From a virus: DNA of 28,743 nt. The stretch is taken from IMG/VR virus record IMGVR_UViG_3300030102_005606, positions 1-28,743 of that record; one strand, given 5' to 3'. Of this stretch, positions 24,116-28,743 are shown one piece after another. The position numbers and the translations under genes are program-made. The notes beneath the pieces were generated by a model. The model did no database searches. It was not told the DNA's origin and saw nothing but the letters and a program-made list of their open reading frames with translations. Numbering within the stretch: the first letter of the stretch is position 1; every line of letters begins with the position of its first letter.

Positions 24116-24239
24116 CTTTGATATTAAGTATGTGTTTAGATCTTGCTATTGGATCTGAAATGTACATGCGATAAATGCAATCATCTTTGTGGTCATAACC
24201 CAATATAACTTCCCCTTCAATTCTGTAATAAGCGATCAT
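24099..24239 (-). CDS. 46-aa protein, unknown
   Basis: Starts MIAYYRIEGEVILGYDHKDD and ends ILNIKDDLRG. AAGGAGA lies 5 nt before the ATG, one of the best ribosome-binding sites in this block, and both ends overlap neighbouring genes. Looks like a small beta-sheet protein; the strong start makes it a likely real gene despite its size. Confidence 0.6.
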   Translation of the reverse strand: MIAYYRIEGEVILGYDHKDDCIYRMYISDPIARSKHILNIKDDLRG

Positions 24240-24327
24240 TTATTCTCCTTTTTTCTACGTGTTTTTGTAATCTCTGTAAAGTTTTTTCAGTTAGTTTACC
24301 AGCATGTCTTATTTTTGTGTTAGTCAT
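24217..24327 (-). CDS. 36-aa basic peptide
   Basis: MTNTKIRHAGKLTEKTLQRL is followed by QKHVEKRRINDRLLQN: helical and basic. GGAGAAG lies 4 nt before the ATG. It overlaps the previous tiny gene by 8 nt and the next by 23 nt. May bind nucleic acid or be regulatory; function unknown. Confidence 0.5.
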   Translation of the reverse strand: MTNTKIRHAGKLTEKTLQRLQKHVEKRRINDRLLQN

Positions 24328-24427
24328 ATACTTCTCCAAACACAATCCAAACATCTATATTAGCTAACAAAAATATCAAAGTTGCAGATAACAATAATAT
24401 TATAAAATCTTTTGCTGTTAATTTCAT
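24320..24427 (-). CDS. 35-aa single-TM peptide
   Basis: MKLTAKDFIILLLSATLIFL continues to LANIDVWIVFGEVYD: nearly one whole hydrophobic helix at residues 8-22. The ATG overlaps the stop of the 32-aa gene (ATGA), indicating coupled translation. Membrane peptide of unknown role, expressed with early genes. Confidence 0.5.
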   Translation of the reverse strand: MKLTAKDFIILLLSATLIFLLANIDVWIVFGEVYD

Positions 24428-24522
24428 AAGCTAACTATCCCAGTCGCTATATTCCAAGACAGTATTAGTAATCCTATTAAGATACAAATACCCAAAGCTA
24501 CAGCCCATTTATCTTCTCTCAT
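24424..24522 (-). CDS. 32-aa single-TM peptide
   Basis: MREDKWAVALGICILIGLLI then LSWNIATGIVSL: a charged five-residue head and one TM helix. AAGGAAG lies 4 nt before the ATG; the start lies inside the 3' end of the 130-aa gene, and the stop overlaps the next ATG as ATGA. A tandem pair with the 35-aa peptide; unknown function. Confidence 0.5.
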   Translation of the reverse strand: MREDKWAVALGICILIGLLILSWNIATGIVSL

Positions 24523-24901
24523 TATCTTCCTTTTCTTTATTCATGTGCTTTACTTTATAATAAACTTCCAAAGCTTCGCCAACTGCTCTGTTATTCCATT
24601 CATAGCCAATATCTTTTTTTACAACATCCAATATAGCTGCATGATACGCAGATAACCTTATGTTTCTGATTGTTCTAGGTACATATTTATTTGCCATTTT
24701 CTTCTCCTTATCTTCTGATTTTTTTTGTAGTTTATTTAAAATTTGATGACATCTTTTGATTCTTTTTTTAGCTTGATTTTTATAATGGTCAGGCATAAAA
24801 ACGCTTTGCAAATTTTTTTCAGACCTAATTATAAGACCTTCAATTAATGTGCAAATGGTTTCAGATTCTTCTTCTGATAATTTTTCTTCAAATGTTTGCA
24901 T
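24509..24901 (-). CDS. Hypothetical protein with possible internal start
   Basis: A 130-aa protein. Residues 1-68 are helical and charged (EEESETICTLIEGLIIRSEK). Residues 69-130 (MANKYVPRTIRNIRLSAYHA, then AILDVVKKDIG) look like a separate small domain, possibly ribbon-helix-helix-like. AAGGAGAAG lies directly before Met69, at 24697, so a second 62-aa product could be made from the same frame. The full-length start has AGAGGA upstream. It overlaps the nuclease gene upstream by 14 nt. Function unknown. Confidence 0.6.
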   Translation of the reverse strand: MQTFEEKLSEEESETICTLIEGLIIRSEKNLQSVFMPDHYKNQAKKRIKRCHQILNKLQKKSEDKEKKMANKYVPRTIRNIRLSAYHAAILDVVKKDIGYEWNNRAVGEALEVYYKVKHMNKEKEDNERR

Positions 24902-25772
24902 TACTATCCTCTCTGAGCTTAATTTCTACAAGATTAGGAGAATTGTGGATCATAGGCTCTTCGCCCTTCATAACGTCTCTATATAGCCCTAAAGTGCCTT
25001 CTAATGCTATCCACCCAGCTACTAAATCTTTTTCAGACATTTTGAAGATTTTACTAGCATAAGGTTTCTTTTTTTCTTGTGCTACAAAGTAAAAACCTTC
25101 TACCTTAAATCCCGCTTTTTCATATCCTCTTTTGTACCAAGAAGCTTGTAAATCATAGCCGTACTTACGAACTGAGCTAGTAAATCCTTTTGGCGAACAA
25201 TCCATTGTAGTTTTGTAATCGACAATAATTATATTCTTTTCTGAGTATGGTTGACCTATTGGATGCCTAATAACATCTGATCTTAATTTACAAAGTGTTT
25301 CTCCTTCATACCAATAGAATGACGACTCGTATGGGCTTTCAAATATAGAAGGATAGTCTAGCTCATTCGGATTGAGATACTTACTCGCTTCTGGAATGAG
25401 TGCTTCTTCCATAGCAAAAATATCTTCCTTCTGTTGATTATTAATAACGGTATAACCCCTTTGCTCATAGTCCGCTTTTAGCGACTTATTGGCGCTTGTA
25501 TAAGGAGATCCGACTATAACTGCAATATCTTTATCAAAAGCTTCTTGACCTTCGACAATAAGGGCATGAGCTGCTGTCCCAAATCTTAGGGCTGGCGAGT
25601 CCTCAATCTCTTCATATAAGGCGTGTACTTGGCTATCCATAAACTTTCTTATGGTTGATGAACTTACGCCTGGACTGTTGTGATAAAAGCTATTGGTTAG
25701 CTTTGGAAAGTAATATGCTTCGTTTAAAACATAATTCTTATGCGGTTCTAATATTTCAGGCAGACTTTGCAT
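24888..25772 (-). CDS. RecE-like / PD-(D/E)XK exonuclease
   Basis: A 294-aa nuclease of the RecB/RecE superfamily (DUF3799/ExoVIII-like). Motifs: FGTAAHALI with His69; LRSDVIRH with Asp166; IIIVDYKTT with Asp185 and Lys187; YDLQASWYKRGYEKA with Gln209. These bind the catalytic metals and DNA end. Such enzymes chew one strand from double-strand ends to make tails for an annealase, here probably the Sak4-like protein with the DUF669 SSB. I start it at the ATG at 25772, six bases after GAGGAGG, rather than the longer frame reaching 25853, whose extra residues have no conserved look and overlap another gene. Confidence 0.85.
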   Translation of the reverse strand: MQSLPEILEPHKNYVLNEAYYFPKLTNSFYHNSPGVSSSTIRKFMDSQVHALYEEIEDSPALRFGTAAHALIVEGQEAFDKDIAVIVGSPYTSANKSLKADYEQRGYTVINNQQKEDIFAMEEALIPEASKYLNPNELDYPSIFESPYESSFYWYEGETLCKLRSDVIRHPIGQPYSEKNIIIVDYKTTMDCSPKGFTSSVRKYGYDLQASWYKRGYEKAGFKVEGFYFVAQEKKKPYASKIFKMSEKDLVAGWIALEGTLGLYRDVMKGEEPMIHNSPNLVEIKLREDSNANI

Positions 25773-25890
25773 GTGGTTCCTCCTCTTGTAATTTACTGAT
25801 GATTTCTTCTCGCCATTGTTTAGCTCTTTTAAGATCGAACTCTGCCATAGCAAGTTGATGTATTAATTGTTGATATTTATCTTCTTCCAT
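25756..25890 (-). CDS. 44-aa helical protein, first gene of the leftward operon
   Basis: MEEDKYQQLIHQLAMAEFDL is followed by KRAKQWREEIISKLQEEEPH: a single amphipathic, charged helix. AGAGGT lies 10 nt before the ATG at 25890; an internal Met15 is the only other start. The gene's 3' end carries the ribosome-binding site of the exonuclease and overlaps it by 17 nt. Function unknown. Confidence 0.55.
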   Translation of the reverse strand: MEEDKYQQLIHQLAMAEFDLKRAKQWREEIISKLQEEEPHAKSA

Positions 25891-25903
25891 AAACTCTTAC
25901 CTC

Positions 25904-25933
25904 TTGTTGCATTATACACACTAAAAGTATAAT
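25904..25933 (+). promoter_or_regulatory. Rightward promoter reading into the candidate ncRNA
   Basis: TATAAT at 25928-25933 with a weak TTGTTG 18 bp upstream (25904-25909). Transcription would start near 25940, just before a strongly folded 130-nt stretch. Overlaps the leftward promoter; the two -10 boxes form an inverted pair 11 bp apart. Confidence 0.45.
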
Positions 25934-25941
25934 ATGTCCAC
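25911..25941 (-). promoter_or_regulatory. Leftward promoter of the recombination/methylation operon
   Basis: Minus strand TATAAT (25911-25916), with TGGACA (25936-25941) 19 bp upstream. The -10 is perfect, the -35 fair and the spacing long. It sits about 20 bp before the first leftward gene and back-to-back with a rightward -10 at 25928-25933. Confidence 0.55.
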
Positions 25942-26071
25942 TAATTGTAGTTAAGGGGAGGTTTTTTAAGTTACTTCCCTTAATTCTAGTGCCGTTCATG
26001 TCATTCTCCCAATTAGACGGCTAAGGCTTCGGAGAGAGCCTAGCTAGAAATCTCTCCGCCCTTGCCCTTTT
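25940..26071 (+). ncRNA. Candidate structured RNA: hairpin plus pseudoknot or switch
   Basis: No reading frame explains this stretch, yet it folds well. Hairpin I: TTAAGGGGAG (25951-25960) with CTTCCCTTAA (25974-25983), ten pairs including one G-U, loop of 13. Then GCCGT (25991-25995) can pair with ACGGC (26017-26021). Stem A: GCTAAGGCT (26020-26028, one bulge) with AGCCTAGC (26037-26044), loop TCGGAGAG. Stem B: CGGAGAGA (26030-26037) with TCTCTCCG (26051-26058), eight perfect pairs. Stem B uses the loop of stem A, so the two either make an H-type pseudoknot or exclude each other. CCCTTGCCCTTTT follows. It could be a free small RNA ending there, or a leader/switch for the 97-aa gene. Confidence 0.5.
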
Positions 26072-26092
26072 ATCTGGAAGTATGTATATAAT
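26062..26092 (+). promoter_or_regulatory. Possible promoter giving a leaderless mRNA
   Basis: TATAAT at 26087-26092 lies only 5 bp before the ATG at 26098, with TTGCCC 19 bp upstream (26062-26067). A start here would fall at or next to the ATG, and no ribosome-binding site precedes that ATG at normal distance. Weak -35 and long spacer keep this uncertain. Confidence 0.35.
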
Positions 26093-26097
26093 TCAGT

Positions 26098-26391
26098 ATG
26101 AGTTATCAGGTCATAAATTTTAAAGAAAAGTTGGGAAAACCCACGGCACAAGAACTGATAAATAAATGCGACAGTATTCTCAATAATCATAGTGTTAGAG
26201 GTGAGTCGGAACTAATGACTAGCCTTTGTATGCTGTCTTACTCTTTGCAAAAGATTATGCAGATAACGCAGTCGGATCAAGAAACAGTACGCCTGGTTAA
26301 CGAAACATTAGACGCACATCTTCCTGATGATTACCTAGGCGAAGAAAGTATCTTTTTTACTGCTGATTTTGACTTAGATCCAGAAAATTAA
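26098..26391 (+). CDS. 97-aa acidic protein, unknown
   Basis: A 97-aa soluble, acidic protein: INFKEKLGKPTAQELINKCD, SELMTSLCMLSYSLQKIMQI, ending FTADFDLDPEN. Mainly helical with an acidic tail. No family recognised. GGAAG lies too far upstream (about 18 nt) to be a normal ribosome-binding site, so it may be leaderless or depend on folding of the RNA before it. It stands alone between the structured region and the 220-bp gap before terminase; an early regulatory protein is possible but unproven. Confidence 0.65.
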   Translation: MSYQVINFKEKLGKPTAQELINKCDSILNNHSVRGESELMTSLCMLSYSLQKIMQITQSDQETVRLVNETLDAHLPDDYLGEESIFFTADFDLDPEN

Positions 26392-26611
26392 TATTGTCTG
26401 ATTTTTGTCATGGTATTTATGACACCGCAAATCCTTTATTTATAAGGCTTTCATTAATATTTTATTTTTTTCATTTTTGTCATAGGAATAATAAGAAAAT
26501 ACCCTTAAATACTCTAAAATCCTTGACAACTAACTAATCGGGAGTGTACCCTTGCTACACACTATTGGGAGAATGGTGGGAGGAGGTCGTATTAGAATAC
26601 GCTAAAAAATC
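26392..26611 (+). promoter_or_regulatory. 220-bp non-coding region before the small terminase gene
   Basis: No gene is seen. It holds two exact copies of ATTTTTGTCAT (26401-26411, 26473-26483), an inverted TGTCAT/ATGACA pair (26406-26411, 26419-26424), TTGTCA-17 bp-TACCCTT (26477-26506), TTGACA-18 bp-TACCCTT (26523-26553) and a small GTGTA/TACAC inverted repeat (26544-26548, 26556-26560). Likely promoters or protein sites for terminase expression; a packaging site next to the small subunit gene is also possible. Confidence 0.5.
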
Positions 26612-26614
26612 ATG
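26581..26614 (+). promoter_or_regulatory. Terminase ribosome-binding site with spacing hairpin
   Basis: AGGAGGT (26581-26587) is a perfect match to the 16S 3' end but lies 24 nt from the ATG at 26612. CGTAT (26588-26592) and ATACG (26597-26601) form a stem with loop TAGA exactly between them; folding it leaves 10 nt. An in-frame TAA at 26603-26605 rules out an earlier start. Confidence 0.65.
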
Positions 26615-27181
26615 GCAGATTATCAAAAGAAACATGATACAACTTACGAAGGCAATCTACTTGCTGAAAAAGATACGCCCCCTATCGAAACTTGCAACCT
26701 GGATAAGAAATTAAATCGCAGACAAAGAATATTCATTTGGACTGCTGTCAATAATCCTAGACTATCTTTGATTGAGTCGGCAGCGAAAGCTGGCTATAAG
26801 GATCCACGACAAGCTGCAAACAAACTCATGAGCAATCCTTTGATTAGATCCGAATACAACTACCTTATGAATGAAGTTAAGAAAAAGTATGAACTGAATT
26901 ATGATCGTGCTGTACAAGACCTTTATGACATTCGGGACAAAGCTTTAGAGGCTGGTTCATTTAACGCTGCAATTTCTGCTCAGAATAGTTTATTAAGAGT
27001 CGGGGGCCTGATTGTTGATCGTAAGGAAGTTATGTTTGGAAAAATAGATCAGATGAGTAGAGAAGAAGTCGAAAACCGCCTGGAAAGTCTGCTCGGACAG
27101 ACAATAGAAGCACAAGTTATTCAAGATAACGCTTTAGAAAATAATGATGTGAATGATTTAGAAAGTGAAGTAGAGCAATAA
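26612..27181 (+). CDS. terS: Terminase small subunit (Terminase_2-like)
   Basis: A 189-aa protein that would recognise phage DNA and hand it to the large terminase ATPase. LNRRQRIFIWTAVNNPRLSL (34-53) and SAAKAGYKDPRQAANKLMSN (56-75) form the N-terminal helix-turn-helix of Terminase_2 proteins; AGSFNAAISAQNSLLRVGGL is the central oligomerisation helix region, followed by VDRKEVMFGKIDQMSREEVE. The acidic C-terminus (NDLESEVEQ) may bind the large subunit. The large subunit gene is not adjacent: after this gene the strand switches. Its 3' end also forms one arm of a terminator-like hairpin. Confidence 0.82.
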   Translation: MADYQKKHDTTYEGNLLAEKDTPPIETCNLDKKLNRRQRIFIWTAVNNPRLSLIESAAKAGYKDPRQAANKLMSNPLIRSEYNYLMNEVKKKYELNYDRAVQDLYDIRDKALEAGSFNAAISAQNSLLRVGGLIVDRKEVMFGKIDQMSREEVENRLESLLGQTIEAQVIQDNALENNDVNDLESEVEQ

Positions 27182-27219
27182 AAGGGGAGAAAAAGACAAG
27201 TATCGCTCTACTTCGTTTT
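27162..27219 (+). terminator. Long-loop hairpin terminator after terminase gene
   Basis: AAAGTGAAGTAGAGC (27162-27176) pairs with GCTCTACTTCGTTTT (27205-27219): ten perfect pairs plus two G-U and three A-T outward, around a 28-nt loop that contains the stop codon. GTATTTT follows. It probably ends the rightward transcript before the opposite-strand cluster. The long loop is unusual for a simple terminator. Confidence 0.55.
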
Positions 27220-27248
27220 GTATTTTAACTGCTAATTACACCTCTTGT

Positions 27249-27320
27249 CTAACCCAAATAGTAATCTATTAAGAAAGCTATTCCGATTAATGTAACCAAT
27301 ACAATTTCCCAACCTACCAT
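27249..27320 (-). CDS. Possible 23-aa TM micropeptide
   Basis: MVGWEIVLVTLIGIAFLIDY then YLG: one hydrophobic helix. The ATG shares its first base with the stop of the preceding gene (TAATG), the coupling used throughout this genome, but there is no ribosome-binding site of its own. Could be a real membrane micropeptide or chance. Confidence 0.35.
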   Translation of the reverse strand: MVGWEIVLVTLIGIAFLIDYYLG

Positions 27321-27682
27321 TAATGGCTTATTAGGGCTTTGATTTTGTTCATTTGGAACACTAATTTAAGCTTATCCAAGTCTTTAGCTGTATGACCGCC
27401 AACATTCCATTCAGTCATATCTTCAACCTCACGACCTTCTTCGCCTAAATAGTTCTTACCGTTTTTCCAATTGTAAATGTGTAGATAAGTTCCGTCTTGA
27501 AACTCAATCTCCCATTCGACATCAGTCTTACCGTCTGAAGATGATAAGTCGATTATCTGTGGTTCTCCAAAAGCATCAATCAACTCTTGATAAGAACATT
27601 TAACATAGCCAATTAAACTTGATCCGAAGATCGCATTTTGATTGACTCCCTCGTTATGTGTTACATACATATATGGCTTCAT
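27320..27682 (-). CDS. Conserved phage protein of unknown function
   Basis: A 120-aa protein from the ATG at 27682, which has GAGGAGGT just upstream; a longer frame to 27718 lacks such a site and overlaps the previous gene more. Core sequence FGEPQIIDLSSSDGKTDVEW, EIEFQDGTYLHIYNWKNGKN and EWNVGG recalls a small family found in phages and mobile elements (from memory, no name). Mixed beta-sheet domain around residues 25-85, then a helix. ATGA overlap with the upstream 72-aa gene. Confidence 0.65.
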   Translation of the reverse strand: MKPYMYVTHNEGVNQNAIFGSSLIGYVKCSYQELIDAFGEPQIIDLSSSDGKTDVEWEIEFQDGTYLHIYNWKNGKNYLGEEGREVEDMTEWNVGGHTAKDLDKLKLVFQMNKIKALISH

Positions 27683-27897
27683 ATTACCTCCTCTGTTTCT
27701 AATATTATACCAATCCACTTTACATTCCTCATGCTCTTTATAGCTTGAGAAAGCAAACTGAAATCTTCTTGATTATTAACCGAAATCCAAACTATTGGTT
27801 TATTACCTAACTTGGCTTTTCTTGGATTCAGATCGCTTTGTATCGTTCTCAGATACTCTATAGCGTCTTGTACTTGTTTAAGTTTTAAGTTCTGCAT
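27679..27897 (-). CDS. 72-aa protein, unknown
   Basis: A 72-aa protein: MQNLKLKQVQDAIEYLRTIQ and KLGNKPIVWISVNNQEDFSL suggest a small alpha/beta fold ending in ILETEEVI. It shares a base with the upstream stop (TAATG) and its last codons carry the ribosome-binding site of the next gene. Unknown function. Confidence 0.6.
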   Translation of the reverse strand: MQNLKLKQVQDAIEYLRTIQSDLNPRKAKLGNKPIVWISVNNQEDFSLLSQAIKSMRNVKWIGIILETEEVI

Positions 27898-28283
27898 TAG
27901 CGATACACCATTCTTCTAAGATCATCAAGAAATTGGTTATCTAAATCCTTAACTAATTTTTCTAAATCTTCTAAGTGATCTTTTAAATGACACAAGTCGC
28001 AATAAAAATCTCCGTCAAAAATCATATTACCGCTCATGCCGTATTTATCACAACTATCACAATGTAAATACTCAGGGCAGTGCGTATGGAAATCTTCATA
28101 AAACTTTTCTGTAAGACCTTCTTCATCTTCGTAATCAGCTTCCCATTCGTCTTTCCAAAAATTATTTTTAAAATCAATTGCTATTGTTTCTGCTGTCGTA
28201 GTGCAACCAATCTGATTATTTTCCTCTAAATAATCTATTAAGTAAGATAAATCATGACTAAGTTCTTTTAATTTTGTACTCAT
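27897..28283 (-). CDS. Acidic protein with Cys4 zinc-ribbon-like motif
   Basis: A 128-aa acidic protein. Cys75-x2-Cys78 (YLHCDSCDKYGM) and Cys95-x2-Cys98 (FYCDLCHLKDH), 16 residues apart, look like a zinc ribbon; His66, His68 and Cys69 lie close by. The ends are helical and acidic (DYLEENNQI; HLEDLEKLVKDLDNQFLDD). Phage zinc-ribbon proteins often touch RNA polymerase or nucleic acids, but here that is only a possibility. AGAGGAGGAAGC precedes the ATG. Confidence 0.65.
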   Translation of the reverse strand: MSTKLKELSHDLSYLIDYLEENNQIGCTTTAETIAIDFKNNFWKDEWEADYEDEEGLTEKFYEDFHTHCPEYLHCDSCDKYGMSGNMIFDGDFYCDLCHLKDHLEDLEKLVKDLDNQFLDDLRRMVYR

Positions 28284-28296
28284 GCTTCCTCCTCTT
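28277..28296. repeat. 20-bp repeated translation-start segment, copy 1
   Basis: TACTCATGCTTCCTCCTCTT covers the ribosome-binding site, ATG and first codons of the zinc-motif gene on the minus strand; an identical copy lies at 28487-28506 in front of the neighbouring gene. Confidence 0.8.
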
Positions 28297-28493
28297 TAAT
28301 CTTCGTAATAAAAATCTTCTGAACATTCTATTAAAAATTCTACTTGTAATAAGTTATGCAATTCTTCTTGCCACTTGGGTTCTTTGGGTTCTGATTTAAT
28401 TTGATTATTAGCAACTCCAATTAAACATTTAACAACTGATAAAGCTGTTTCTAGTTCTTTATTTTTTCTTTTATGTGTTAGCTTTATACTCAT
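28296..28493 (-). CDS. 65-aa protein, unknown
   Basis: A 65-aa protein with a basic start (MSIKLTHKRKNKELETALSV), a helical middle (CLIGVANNQIK) and an acidic end (ECSEDFYYED). No family known. Starts at the second copy of the repeated start segment and overlaps the stop of the upstream partial gene (ATGA). Confidence 0.55.
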   Translation of the reverse strand: MSIKLTHKRKNKELETALSVVKCLIGVANNQIKSEPKEPKWQEELHNLLQVEFLIECSEDFYYED

Positions 28494-28506
28494 GCTTCCT
28501 CCTCTT
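28487..28506. repeat. 20-bp repeated translation-start segment, copy 2
   Basis: Identical to 28277-28296 and placed the same way: GAGGAGGAAGC, ATG, AGTA on the minus strand. The genes that follow share only the first two residues (Met-Ser). Confidence 0.8.
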
Positions 28507-28743
28507 GTATAAAAATATCTTGGTTATCTGATTGAATGCTTTGGTACTTATCGGGATTATTGCTTTCGTTATAAGGCAAAGAATCTCTAGGATCATATTG
28601 TTCAAAATCAAAAGAACCATAAATTGGGTCGTTCATATCTTCGTGCAATAGATCACTTGCTTTATGTTCTGCGTCTGAAATATCTTTGGCTTCTACTTCG
28701 TAATAGCCAACATATTCTGCCCTTACTCTAATGTAATATTTTC
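28490..28743 (-). CDS. Partial gene, C-terminal 83 residues visible
   Basis: Open to the window edge; frame ends TGA overlapping the next ATG. Visible start KYYIRVRAEYVGYYEVEAKD and ISDAEHKASDLLHED form a beta-beta-alpha unit like that in DpnD/PcfM-type small proteins, followed by an acidic, Asn-rich tail. Function unknown. Last 6 codons carry the ribosome-binding site of the 65-aa gene. Confidence 0.65.
   Translation of the reverse strand, partial: KYYIRVRAEYVGYYEVEAKDISDAEHKASDLLHEDMNDPIYGSFDFEQYDPRDSLPYNESNNPDKYQSIQSDNQDIFIQEEEA

Noticed and set aside
25773-25853. 27-codon N-terminal extension of the exonuclease
   Set aside because: The ATG at 25772 has GAGGAGG at ideal distance, and the extension overlaps the better-supported 44-aa gene in another frame.
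25655-25858. 67-aa plus-strand frame in the exonuclease region
   Set aside because: Antisense to the exonuclease and 44-aa genes, no ribosome-binding site or recognisable sequence.
25990-26058. Glutamine (glnA/downstream-peptide) riboswitch
   Set aside because: CGTTCAT and GACGG are present, but the conserved GGAAGTAGG-type core and the closing pairing are not; kept only as an unknown structured RNA.
25940-26097. tRNA or tmRNA
   Set aside because: No T-loop GGTTCGAATCC-like sequence, no 7-bp acceptor stem and no CCA end.
1-28743. CRISPR array, insertion sequence, integrase or attachment site
   Set aside because: No regularly spaced repeats, transposase or recombinase domains were seen on either strand; the only repeats are inside genes or at gene starts.

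Overview
The window looks like an AT-rich genome segment of a lytic, short-tailed (podovirus-like) marine phage. The reasons are the tightly packed genes with TAATG/ATGA overlaps, a long virion/tail module ending in a very large internal-virion-like protein, a T4-type lysozyme, a 3-TM phage holin, a prim-pol replicase, Sak4-like and RecE-like recombination genes, a cytosine-5 methyltransferase and a small terminase subunit. No integrase, tRNA, IS element or CRISPR array is visible. The AT-rich, Lys/Asn-rich coding and the domain types (prim-pol, Sak4 plus DUF669, GTA-type 3TM holin, S74 fibres) fit phages of AT-rich marine bacteria such as Pelagibacter-like hosts; the host is inference. Large terminase, portal, capsid and DNA polymerase are not in this window.

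Layout. (1) 1-16781, plus strand: tail fibres, including two tandem fibre + 62-aa-partner cassettes and an S74 self-cleaving fibre; small accessory proteins; a repetitive spike-like protein; a gp10-C type tail protein; a lysis cluster (44-aa membrane peptide, coiled-coil/TM protein, GH24 lysozyme); a PD-(D/E)XK nuclease; then tail/internal virion proteins of 620, 111, 388, 334, 630 and 1119 aa. (2) 16758-20671, minus strand: unknown protein, 3TM holin, truncated MscS-like protein, PD-(D/E)XK nuclease, prim-pol/ATPase replicase and an HTH regulator. (3) 20759-21975, plus strand: Sak4-like ATPase and DUF669-type SSB behind a near-consensus promoter that shares its control region with the HTH gene. 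(4) 21988-25890, minus strand: small proteins, cytosine-5 methyltransferase, a chain of very small genes (two encoding single-TM peptides), and a RecE-like exonuclease. (5) 25891-27181: divergent promoters, a candidate structured non-coding RNA, a 97-aa protein, a 220-bp non-coding region and the small terminase gene, whose Shine-Dalgarno is 24 nt away but could be brought close by a hairpin. (6) 27249-28743, minus strand: small early-type genes, one with a Cys4 zinc motif.

How it works together (inference): the minus-strand genes and the Sak4/SSB pair form the replication, recombination and modification program, with RecE-like exonuclease, SSB and Sak4 annealase as a recombination set and the prim-pol protein starting DNA synthesis. 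The plus-strand block makes the tail, ejection proteins and lysozyme. Lysis genes are split: lysozyme sits with the tail genes, while the holin and the MscS-like protein lie at the far end of the opposite-strand block.

Most worth a second look: the hairpin-plus-pseudoknot RNA candidate at about 25940-26071, the terminase ribosome-binding site, the mini-MscS beside the holin, the micro-gene chain, and the fibre/62-aa cassettes.
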